Positions 1-5,072 of a stretch of DNA of 5,372 nucleotides are shown piece by piece (the stretch's first letter is position 1; the number at the start of each line of letters is the position of its first letter). The stretch spans positions 1 to 5,372 of the forward strand of contig JAKCCP010000357.1 in assembly GCA_021841985.1 (NCBI GenBank). The letters run 5' to 3'. The stretch is from Pseudomonadota bacterium (GTDB lineage: Bacteria; Pseudomonadota; Alphaproteobacteria; Acetobacterales; Acetobacteraceae). The notes beneath the pieces were generated by a model that worked only from the letters and a program-made list of their open reading frames with translations, did not search any database and was not told where the DNA came from. A program made the translations under genes and the position numbers.

Positions 1-816
1 CGTAAGACGCCGGAAGAGCCAAAGCGTCGCCAGCGGCGCGAGCGCGGCGGCCCAAACCGGGGCCGGCCGGGCATGCATGGCCCGGCCATCGGCGAGAATC
101 CGGCCATCGGCGAGAATGGCGCCGCCGGCGAGGAGCGCGAGGGCGGCGACCACGCCGATGGCGGTGGCTTGGCCCTGCCGCCAATGGCCTTGGCCACCGC
201 CGATCCCCGCCCCCAGCACGGCGCCGGCGAGCGCCAGCGCGAGCGGGACTGTGCTGTCGCCTCCCCCGATCGCGACGAACGCGGCGGCGAGGGCGGCAGA
301 GAGGGCGGCGAGCGGCCAATGGGTGGGCGGCGGCACGGCGCGAAGCCCGGCGAGCAGCGGGAACCCGATCAGCGCCGCGGCGAGCGCGACCACCGATTCG
401 CCGCGCCAGGCGGCGGCGATGGCGCCGAGGCTCCGCTCCGCGCCGCCGAGCCACCAGGCTCCGGCGAGCACGGCGAGGCCGAGCAGGAGCGGTGGGGGCA
501 GGAGGGGCGAGGGGAGGTGCCGCGCCGCGCCGCGCTTGCCCGCCCGCGGCATAGCGAGCCCGCCGAGCAGCATCGCCGCCGCCGCGATCACCGCGATTCC
601 GAGCCGGCGGGAATCATGCCCCGCATGGCCGAGTTGCGTGAGCCAGCCGGCCAGCAGGCCGACCGCCGCGGCGACGGCGGCAAGATGGCGAAACCGTCTC
701 CGGCGGCCGAGCCCGGCGAGGCTGGCGGCGACAAAAAACCCTATGGCGGGACCACGCCATTGGCTGGCAAAAAGCAGTTCGATCGCGGGGCGCCAGGCGG
801 TCATGCCGCGCGGCAT
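1..816 (-). CDS. Unrecognised multi-pass membrane protein, 3' end beyond window (partial)
   Basis: The minus frame is open for 272 codons from ATG at 816 to the window edge, with no stop, so the C-terminus is missing. I do not recognise the family. The translation is dominated by Ala/Leu/Gly hydrophobic stretches, with about nine candidate membrane segments near residues 22-37, 44-62, 72-88, 108-125, 141-158, 166-184, 189-206, 217-235 and 253-268. Short Arg-rich or polar loops separate them, such as the GRRRRFR run around 37-43. The plus-strand reading of the same DNA gives low-complexity Arg/Gly/Glu/Ala-rich sequence, typical of an antisense shadow, so the minus frame is preferred. No clear Shine-Dalgarno precedes ATG 816 or the in-frame ATG at 804, so the start is uncertain. 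TTG at 840 is another option. Residues 234-245 are a duplicated ILADGR. The gene is divergent from the cytochrome b561 gene, with 45 bp between starts. It could be a transporter-like or polysaccharide-related membrane protein, but nothing visible decides that. Confidence 0.6.
   Translation of the reverse strand, partial: MPRGMTAWRPAIELLFASQWRGPAIGFFVAASLAGLGRRRRFRHLAAVAAAVGLLAGWLTQLGHAGHDSRRLGIAVIAAAAMLLGGLAMPRAGKRGAARHLPSPLLPPPLLLGLAVLAGAWWLGGAERSLGAIAAAWRGESVVALAAALIGFPLLAGLRAVPPPTHWPLAALSAALAAAFVAIGGGDSTVPLALALAGAVLGAGIGGGQGHWRQGQATAIGVVAALALLAGGAILADGRILADGRAMHARPAPVWAAALAPLATLWLFRRLT
82..117. repeat. Two-copy 18-bp perfect tandem repeat inside the membrane protein gene
   Basis: The unit CCGGCCATCGGCGAGAAT occurs at 82-99 and again, directly abutting, at 100-117. 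Its length is a multiple of three. On the minus strand it encodes ILADGR twice, so the frame is kept. It sits in a loop or at the end of a hydrophobic segment of the partial minus-strand protein. It probably arose by replication slippage. Confidence 0.85.
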
Positions 817-817
817 G
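802..817. repeat. 16-bp perfect palindrome at the start of the minus-strand gene
   Basis: CATGCCGCGCGGCATG is fully self-complementary. It contains both candidate minus-strand start codons (ATG at 816 and at 804) and lies 45 bp upstream of the divergent cytochrome b561 start. A dyad between divergent genes can be an operator for a dimeric regulator. It may equally be a by-product of the coding sequence MPRGM in very GC-rich DNA. A regulatory role is inference only. Confidence 0.4.
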
Positions 818-843
818 GCGGCGTCTCGTGGTGGCGTCAAGAT

Positions 844-856
844 GAGGAGCAAAAGG
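844..856 (+). promoter_or_regulatory. Ribosome binding site fixing the cytochrome b561 start
   Basis: GAGGAG (844-849) and AAAAGG (851-856) lie 12 and 5 nt before ATG 862. Together they support this start over the far-upstream ATG at 73, which would add about 260 residues of low-complexity sequence unrelated to the family. Confidence 0.6.
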
Positions 857-861
857 CGCGG

Positions 862-1521
862 ATGAGCGGCATCAAGCTTTCGATACGGATCTGGGACGCG
901 CCGGTGCGGCTGTTTCACTGGCTGCTGGCGGCGCTGATCGTGGCGCTCTATGTGAGCCGGTTCCTCGATCTCATGTGGCTGCATTACCGGCTTGGCGAAG
1001 TGACCCTGAGCCTGCTGATTTTCCGTCTGTCATGGGGATTTTTCGGCAGCGAGACGGCGCGCTTCGCGACCTTCCTCAAGCCGCCGCGCTCAGCCCTCGC
1101 CCATCTCGCCTCCTTTCGCCTGGGCACGAAAGGCGAGAGCGTCGGGCATAATCCGGCCGGCGGCTGGATGGTTCTGCTGCTGCTCGCGCTTTTGTTCGCG
1201 CAAGCGTTGAGCGGCCTCTTCGCCCGCGCCGATCGCCACAGCGCCGGCCCCCTCAATCATCTCCTCGCCAAGCCCTCCTCCGACCTCGTCTCGGCGTTTC
1301 ATACCTGGAATTTCTACGTCCTGCTCGCCGCGATCATCGTGCATCTGCTGGCGATCCTCGCTTATGCCGGGATCCGCCGGGAGAATCTGCTGCGGCCGAT
1401 GATCAGCGGCAAGAAACGCCTGCCCGCCGCGACCCGGGCGCCGCGCCTCGCCTCGCCGCTGCTCGCGCTCGGGCTATATCTCCTCTCGGCGGCGATCGTC
1501 GCGGTGATCGCGACGCGCTAG
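862..1521 (+). CDS. Cytochrome b561-type membrane haem protein
   Basis: This encodes a 219-residue integral membrane b-type cytochrome of the bacterial cytochrome b561 / Ni-hydrogenase cytochrome b family. These proteins pass electrons between the quinone pool and a partner, often a small c-type cytochrome, across the inner membrane. The N-terminal signature is IRIWDAPVRLFHW (residues 8-20). The sequence then follows the family pattern: LHYRLGE (40-46), LSWGFFGSETARF (56-68), GHNPAGGWMV (95-104), and a C-terminal RRENLLRPMISGKK (172-185). Likely haem-ligating histidines are H19, H41, H147 and H161, on helices near 16-31, 44-61, 100-120 and 146-170. A further hydrophobic helix closes the protein (about 197-217). 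Length matches the family. No cytochrome c gene is visible next to it, so the electron partner is unknown. The downstream OsmC gene begins 110 bp later, making co-transcription possible but unproven. Family assignment is confident; physiological donor and acceptor are not. Confidence 0.92.
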   Translation: MSGIKLSIRIWDAPVRLFHWLLAALIVALYVSRFLDLMWLHYRLGEVTLSLLIFRLSWGFFGSETARFATFLKPPRSALAHLASFRLGTKGESVGHNPAGGWMVLLLLALLFAQALSGLFARADRHSAGPLNHLLAKPSSDLVSAFHTWNFYVLLAAIIVHLLAILAYAGIRRENLLRPMISGKKRLPAATRAPRLASPLLALGLYLLSAAIVAVIATR

Positions 1522-1526
1522 CGGCT

Positions 1527-1542
1527 CGCCACGGCCGTGGCG
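1527..1542. repeat. 16-bp perfect palindrome just downstream of cytochrome b561
   Basis: CGCCACGGCCGTGGCG is perfectly self-complementary and starts 6 bp after the TAG stop. No T-run follows, so it is not a canonical intrinsic terminator. It could stabilise the 3' end of the b561 mRNA, act as a protein-binding dyad for the downstream gene, or be chance in GC-rich sequence. Confidence 0.35.
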
Positions 1543-1551
1543 GGGCCGCGG

Positions 1552-1580
1552 TTGACCGCCGGGCCGCGATCGGGCGCAAT
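1552..1580 (+). promoter_or_regulatory. Weak sigma-70-like promoter candidate for the OsmC operon
   Basis: TTGACC at 1552-1557 matches the -35 consensus in five of six bases. After a 17-bp spacer, CGCAAT at 1575-1580 matches the -10 in only three of six. The position, 52-80 bp before the OsmC start, is sensible. Two copies of GCGATCGGG (1566-1574 and 1585-1593) flank the -10. This is prediction from consensus only. Confidence 0.25.
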
Positions 1581-1621
1581 GGCGGCGATCGGGGGCGGCC
1601 GCGCCCCTCGGCGATAATGGC

Positions 1622-1627
1622 GGAGGA
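1622..1627 (+). promoter_or_regulatory. Ribosome binding site setting the OsmC start
   Basis: GGAGGA lies about 5 nt before ATG 1632. An upstream in-frame ATG at 1617 would place this Shine-Dalgarno inside the coding region and has no such motif of its own. The start at 1632 is therefore preferred. Confidence 0.75.
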
Positions 1628-1631
1628 AATC

Positions 1632-2150
1632 ATGGACCAAGCCGGCCTGCGCGCCCGCCAGGCGCCGCTCAAGGAACGCTACCGCGCCGATCCGGCAGCG
1701 GCGGTCAGCGCGTCACGCGCCGAGGCGCGGCTGGTCGCGGGCGAGGTCGCTTGCCGGGTCGCAACCCATGGCGGCGAAATCCAGGCCGGGCTGCACCAGG
1801 CGACCGGCGGCGACGGGTCGGAGGCGTGTTCGGGGGATATGCTGCTCGAAGCCCTGGTCGCCTGCGCCGGGGTGACGCTGGCCGCCGTCGCCATGGCGAG
1901 CGGGGTCACGCTGCGGGCCGCGCGGGTGATCGCCGAGGGCAGTTGGGACGCGCGCGGCACCCTCGGCATCGATCGCGCCGCGCCGGTCGGGCTCAAGGAC
2001 ATCGCGCTCCGCTTCGAGATCGATACCGACGCCGATGAGCGCACGCTCGCCCGCCTGATCGAGACCACCGAGCGCTATTGCGTGGTGTTCCAGACGCTCC
2101 GCCAGCCGCCGGCGCTCAGTTGCAGCTATCATCGTAGGGAGGGCGGCTGA
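1632..2150 (+). CDS. OsmC-family protein (putative thiol peroxidase / stress protein)
   Basis: This encodes a 172-residue cytosolic protein of the OsmC/Ohr superfamily, whose characterised members reduce hydroperoxides through a conserved cysteine pair. Visible hallmarks are the central hydrophobic helix GDMLLEALVACAGVTLAAVA (68-87), carrying C78, then the beta segment KDIALRFEIDTDAD (122-135), a helix (136-148), and the C-terminal ERYCVVFQTLR (147-157), carrying C150. C78 and C150 occupy the places expected for the two catalytic cysteines. C41, C66 and C164 are additional. The Ohr- or OsmC-type CPVS sequence at the second cysteine is replaced by CVVF, so this is closer to the general YhfA/OsmC-like group than to classical OsmC or Ohr, and its substrate is not established. 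The start follows the strong Shine-Dalgarno at 1622-1627. The stop TGA shares its A with the ATG of the downstream quinone oxidoreductase, indicating translational coupling. Confidence 0.85.
   Translation: MDQAGLRARQAPLKERYRADPAAAVSASRAEARLVAGEVACRVATHGGEIQAGLHQATGGDGSEACSGDMLLEALVACAGVTLAAVAMASGVTLRAARVIAEGSWDARGTLGIDRAAPVGLKDIALRFEIDTDADERTLARLIETTERYCVVFQTLRQPPALSCSYHRREGG
2137..2143 (+). promoter_or_regulatory. Ribosome binding site of the MDR oxidoreductase, inside the OsmC 3' end
   Basis: GGGAGGG lies 6 nt before ATG 2150, within the last codons of the OsmC gene. With the TGATG overlap it supports both the chosen start and coupled translation. Confidence 0.7.
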
Positions 2151-3124
2151 TGCGGGCAGTGCGCTGCGTCGCGTGGGGCGGGCCGGAGACGCTCCGGCTC
2201 GAGGACATCCCCGAGCCCAAGCCGGGGCCGGGCGAGGTGCGGCTTCGTGTCCACGCCGCCGGGGTCAATTTTCCCGACTATCTGATCATCCAGCGCAAAT
2301 ACCAGATGCGGCCGGAACTCCCCTTCACCCCCGGCGCCGAGGTCTCGGGCACCGTGGTCGAGGTCGGCCCCGGTGCCACCCGGCTGCGACCCGGCGATCG
2401 TGTCGCCGCCTTCGTCAGCCTGGGCGGGTTTGCCGAGCAGGCGATCGCCCGCGAGGGGGCCTGTTTCCCGCTCCCCGAAAGCGTCGATGATGCCGTCGGC
2501 GCGGCTTTTCTGCTCACCTACGGCACCACCTGGCACGCGCTCGCCGACCGCGCGGCGCTCAAACCCGGCGAGCGGCTGCTGGTGCTGGGGGCGGCCGGCG
2601 GCGTCGGTCTCGCCGCGTGCGATATCGGCCGGCATCTCGGTGCCGAGGTCATCGCCGCCGCGTCGTCGGCCGAGAAACTGGCGCTCTGCCAGGAATACGG
2701 CGCCAGCGCGACGATCGATTACACGCGCGAGGATTTGCGCGCCGGCATCGCGCGGGCGACCGGCGGCGCCGGTGCCGATGTGATCTATGACCCGGTCGGC
2801 GGCGATCTCGCCGAACCGGCGTTCCGTTCCATCGCCTGGCGCGGGCGCTATCTGGTGATCGGTTTCGCCGCCGGCACGATTCCGGCGCTGCCGCTCAATC
2901 TTCCGTTACTGAAGGGCGCAGCCCTGGTCGGCGTGTTCTGGGGCGACCATATGCGCCGCGAGCCCGCGCTCTATGCCGAGGAAACCGCTTCCCTGCTTGC
3001 CGCGATCGCCGCGGGAAAGCTCAAGCCGCTGGTTTCCCACCGCTATCGGCTGGAGGAGGCGGCCGCGGCGCTGACCGACATGGCCGGGCGCAAGGTGCGC
3101 GGCAAGATCGTCATCGTGCCCTAA
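2150..3124 (+). CDS. NAD(P)H:quinone oxidoreductase-type MDR enzyme
   Basis: This encodes a 324-residue, zinc-free medium-chain dehydrogenase/reductase of the quinone oxidoreductase (QOR/NADPH2:quinone reductase) branch. Such enzymes reduce quinones or alpha,beta-unsaturated carbonyls with NADPH in the cytosol. The N-terminal GroES-like domain (about 1-125) has GPGEVRLRVHAAGVNFPDYL (26-45), TPGAEVSGTVVEVGPG (60-75) and PGDRVAAF (81-88). The cysteine cluster that binds structural zinc in alcohol dehydrogenases is absent. The Rossmann domain carries the nucleotide-binding AAGGVG (148-153) and VIYDPVGGD (211-219). The conserved NLPLLKGAALVGVFWG (250-265) and C-terminal GRKVRGKIVI (313-322) are also present. 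Length is normal for the family. It overlaps the OsmC gene by one base and has its own Shine-Dalgarno, so the two form an operon, plausibly handling peroxides and electrophiles together. Substrate and exact cofactor cannot be read from the sequence; an enoyl or crotonyl reductase role is an alternative. Confidence 0.92.
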   Translation: MRAVRCVAWGGPETLRLEDIPEPKPGPGEVRLRVHAAGVNFPDYLIIQRKYQMRPELPFTPGAEVSGTVVEVGPGATRLRPGDRVAAFVSLGGFAEQAIAREGACFPLPESVDDAVGAAFLLTYGTTWHALADRAALKPGERLLVLGAAGGVGLAACDIGRHLGAEVIAAASSAEKLALCQEYGASATIDYTREDLRAGIARATGGAGADVIYDPVGGDLAEPAFRSIAWRGRYLVIGFAAGTIPALPLNLPLLKGAALVGVFWGDHMRREPALYAEETASLLAAIAAGKLKPLVSHRYRLEEAAAALTDMAGRKVRGKIVIVP

Positions 3125-3145
3125 GGCGGCGTGCCCTGAGGCGGC
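3116..3145 (+). repeat. 15-bp imperfect tandem duplication copying the MDR stop codon
   Basis: GTGCCCTAAGGCGGC (3116-3130) is followed immediately by GTGCCCTGAGGCGGC (3131-3145), with one mismatch. The first copy holds the gene's last codons and TAA stop. The second, in the same frame, holds a TGA, so the gene has two in-frame stops 15 bp apart. Confidence 0.8.
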
Positions 3146-3216
3146 GGGAGGCGATGCGGCGCGACGACGGCGTTGAAGGCTTGCCAAAGCCCGGCCCCGG
3201 CGTCACATCCCTGGTT

Positions 3217-4068
3217 ATGATTCGCGCCCTCCTGGTTTCGTTCCTCGGCCTCACCACCACCGCCACCCTGCTCGTCCGCGCCGCTCCGGCCGCCGCCCAG
3301 GCCGCGGCTGAGGCCGTGGGCGAGAGCGCGGTCGATGCCGATTATGCCTTCTATACCGCCGGGCTGAACACCGGCACTCTCGGCACCAGCGTCGATCTCG
3401 GCCCGGATGGCTATCGGGTGAAATTCGCCTTCCAGACCGCCGGTCTGTTCAGCGCCTTCGTGCATGGCCAGAACGAGAGCCTCGCCGAAGGGCGCTGGGA
3501 GGGAGCGGACGCGGTGCCCGAGCGCTACGTCTCGACCGGGCTCTGGAGCGGCGAGAAATGGCAGACCCTGATCAGCTACGCCGATCAGGAGCCGTTCGTG
3601 CGCACCCTGACCCCGCCGCGTGAGCCGGATCGCGACGCGGTGACGCCCGAAGAGGCGCGCCAGAGCATCGATTCGCTGAGCGCCATGGCGCTGCTCGTCC
3701 ATCGCGTGCAGCAGAACGGCCGCTGCGATGGCACCGCGAGCCTCTATGACGGGCGCCGCCTGATGCGCCTCACCGCGCGCACCGTCGGCACCGAACTGGT
3801 GCCGCGATCGTCCCGCTCCCCCTATTATGGCAATGCCGAGCGCTGTGACTTCGAGGGCCTCCTGATCGGCGGCATCGAACACGACAAGGAGGAAGCCAGC
3901 ACGCGGCGTCCGAAACGTGGCAGCGCCTGGTTCGCGGTGGCCGCGCCGGGGATGCCGCCGTTGCCGATCCGGATGGATTTCGAGACCATCTGGTTTGGCA
4001 CCGCCTCGATGTATCTGACCAATCTCCGCCCCCGCAAGGCGGCGCTCGCGGCCGGCGCGGCGCACTGA
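3217..4068 (+). CDS. Exported DUF3108 domain protein
   Basis: From ATG 3217 this is a 283-residue protein of the DUF3108 family, an uncharacterised group of exported proteins common in Proteobacteria. Its N-terminus is a clear Sec signal: Arg at residue 3, a hydrophobic core (4-20), then an Ala-rich cleavage region with RAAPAAAQA (21-29), predicting a periplasmic or envelope location. The mature part begins with a beta-rich domain (YAFYTAGLNTGTLGTSVDL about 43-61, YRVKFAFQTAGLFSAF about 66-81). Later come the family-typical pair C170 (NGRCDGTASLYDGRRLMRL) and C210 (ERCDFEGLLIGG), placed to form a disulfide. The last part (MPPLPIRMDFETIWFGTASMYL, about 246-267) resembles the usual DUF3108 ending. 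An alternative in-frame ATG at 3154 has GGGAGG only 2 nt upstream and would put 21 polar residues before the signal. ATG 3217 gives the better signal peptide but lacks a good Shine-Dalgarno. Function unknown. Family call by pattern memory. Confidence 0.82.
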   Translation: MIRALLVSFLGLTTTATLLVRAAPAAAQAAAEAVGESAVDADYAFYTAGLNTGTLGTSVDLGPDGYRVKFAFQTAGLFSAFVHGQNESLAEGRWEGADAVPERYVSTGLWSGEKWQTLISYADQEPFVRTLTPPREPDRDAVTPEEARQSIDSLSAMALLVHRVQQNGRCDGTASLYDGRRLMRLTARTVGTELVPRSSRSPYYGNAERCDFEGLLIGGIEHDKEEASTRRPKRGSAWFAVAAPGMPPLPIRMDFETIWFGTASMYLTNLRPRKAALAAGAAH

Positions 4069-4102
4069 GCCCGAGCGGCGCCGGGGTGGCTGGTCAAGCC
4101 GC

Positions 4103-4130
4103 TTGAAAAGCGCGATACTGCCGCCAAAAT
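4103..4130 (+). promoter_or_regulatory. Candidate sigma-70 promoter for the BI-1 gene
   Basis: TTGAAA (4103-4108) and CAAAAT (4125-4130) are separated by 16 bp and match the -35 and -10 consensus in five and four of six bases. An overlapping alternative is TGGTCA (4091-4096) with GATACT (4114-4119), 17 bp apart. This is one of the few AT-richer patches in the window and lies in the gap before an independently terminated gene, which supports a promoter here. Which pair is used cannot be decided. Confidence 0.35.
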
Positions 4131-4157
4131 CCCCCCCTGAGAGGGCATTCCGCCCGC

Positions 4158-4163
4158 AAGGAG
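4158..4163 (+). promoter_or_regulatory. Ribosome binding site of the BI-1 gene
   Basis: AAGGAG lies 12 nt before ATG 4176. This is a strong core with a slightly long spacer. No closer start codon is in frame. Confidence 0.65.
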
Positions 4164-4175
4164 AACGAACCGACC

Positions 4176-4952
4176 ATGGCCTTCAGTCCCAATTACCGGA
4201 CCTATTCCGGCGCAACGGGCGCGGCCGCCAGTACGGCCGTCCTGGATGCGGGCCTCCGCGCTTATATGTTGCGCGTCTATAACTGGATGGCGTCCGGTCT
4301 TCTGCTGACCGGCATCGTCGCCTACGGGATCGCCAATACCAGCCTGCTCGATCTCTTCTACCCGGTCGCGATGACCGCCTACGGGCCGCATCGGGTGGCG
4401 TCCGGCCTGGCCATTCTCTCGATGTTCGCGCCGCTGGCGTTCGTCCTGGTGCTCAGCTTCGGCGTCAACCGGCTGTCCAAAACCGCGGCACAGACGCTGT
4501 ACTGGCTGTTCTGCGTCGCCATGGGGGCGAGCCTCACCAATATTTTCCTGCAATACACCGGGCAATCGGTGACGCGGGTGTTCTTCATCACCGCCGCCAC
4601 CTTCGCCTTCATGAGCCTCTGGGGCTACACCACGCGGAGCGATCTCTCCCGCATGGGGAGCTTCCTGTTCATGGGGCTGATCGGTGTCGTCATCGCCAGT
4701 CTCGTGAACATGTTCGTTCGCAGCTCGGCCCTGCAATTCGCGCTCAGCGTCATCGGTGTCCTGGTGTTCACCGGCCTGATCGCCTATGACACCCAGCGCA
4801 TCAAGGCGAGCTATGTGCAATTCGCCTATGCCGACAGCCCGGATGCCGCCGCCAAGCGCAGCGTCTATGACGCGCTCCAGCTTTTCCTCAACTTCATCAA
4901 CCTGTTCATTCTTCTGCTGCAATTGACCGGGGTGCGCAGCAACAACAACTGA
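4176..4952 (+). CDS. Bax inhibitor-1 / YccA-family membrane protein
   Basis: This encodes a 258-residue inner-membrane protein of the BI-1 (UPF0005/TMBIM) family. Characterised members include the pH-sensitive calcium leak protein YetJ of Bacillus and E. coli YccA, which modulates FtsH proteolysis. After a polar N-terminus (1-30) there are seven hydrophobic segments near 36-53, 76-96, 106-126, 134-152, 160-181, 186-204 and 232-250, as in the family. Signature stretches are the early RVYNWMASGLLLTG (33-46), the glycine-bearing FAFMSLWGYTTRSDLSRMGSF (143-163), GLIAYDTQRIK (200-210) and YDALQLFLNFINLF (231-244). D205 and D232 correspond to the pair of aspartates that forms the pH/calcium sensor in YetJ. 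The protein ends in a polar SNNN tail. It has its own probable promoter, a good Shine-Dalgarno and an intrinsic terminator, so it is probably monocistronic. Family assignment is very secure. Whether it leaks calcium or acts on a protease is not visible. Confidence 0.95.
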   Translation: MAFSPNYRTYSGATGAAASTAVLDAGLRAYMLRVYNWMASGLLLTGIVAYGIANTSLLDLFYPVAMTAYGPHRVASGLAILSMFAPLAFVLVLSFGVNRLSKTAAQTLYWLFCVAMGASLTNIFLQYTGQSVTRVFFITAATFAFMSLWGYTTRSDLSRMGSFLFMGLIGVVIASLVNMFVRSSALQFALSVIGVLVFTGLIAYDTQRIKASYVQFAYADSPDAAAKRSVYDALQLFLNFINLFILLLQLTGVRSNNN

Positions 4953-4984
4953 GCGTCGCCACGCGCGCGATAAAACGGCAAGAG

Positions 4985-5019
4985 CCTCCCGGACACGCCG
5001 TGCCCGGGAGGTTTTTTTT
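4985..5019 (+). terminator. Intrinsic terminator of the BI-1 gene
   Basis: CCTCCCGG (4985-4992) pairs perfectly with CCGGGAGG (5004-5011). Inside, CAC (4994-4996) pairs with GTG (5000-5002) around a GCC loop after one A/C mismatch. Eight T residues follow at 5012-5019. It starts 33 bp after the TGA stop. The minus-strand side has no equal T-run, so it serves mainly the plus strand. Confidence 0.92.
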
Positions 5020-5034
5020 GGTCTTCGCGCCTCG

Positions 5035-5064
5035 CCGGCGGGCGTCGGGAATTCTGCCCGCCGG
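5035..5064 (-). terminator. GC-rich hairpin downstream of the HU gene, possible terminator
   Basis: CCGGCGGGC (5035-5043) and GCCCGCCGG (5056-5064) form a perfect 9-bp stem with a 12-nt loop, beginning 8 bp beyond the HU stop codon. No T-run follows on the minus strand. It is therefore either a U-less terminator, an mRNA 3'-stabilising hairpin, or a partner to the BI-1 terminator in the convergent gap. Confidence 0.5.
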
Positions 5065-5072
5065 GGGGTCTC

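Noticed and set aside
73..861. Long plus-strand N-terminal extension of the cytochrome b561 frame, and an overlapping 262-codon plus frame
   Set aside because: Both are low-complexity Arg/Gly/Ala/Glu/Ser/Pro-rich translations lying antisense to a coherent hydrophobic minus-strand protein. The b561 family begins near IRIWDAPVRLFHW, and a ribosome binding site precedes ATG 862.
1613..1618. GATAAT as a -10 box for the OsmC gene
   Set aside because: It matches the consensus in five of six bases, but no -35-like hexamer lies 16-18 bp upstream. Transcription would start at or inside the ribosome binding site.
1679..2635. Minus-strand frames opposite the OsmC and oxidoreductase genes
   Set aside because: The plus-strand products have clear family motifs, and the antisense frames have none.
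4131..4145. TPP-riboswitch-like CTGAGA element in the BI-1 leader
   Set aside because: Only the short CTGAGA string is present. The rest of the conserved aptamer is absent and the gene has no link to thiamine.
3121..4922. Long minus-strand frames (314 and 365 codons) opposite the DUF3108 and BI-1 genes
   Set aside because: They overlap two well-supported plus-strand genes, including a seven-helix BI-1 protein. Their translations are compositionally biased towards Gly/Arg/Glu/His with no recognisable domain. They are GC-rich shadow frames.
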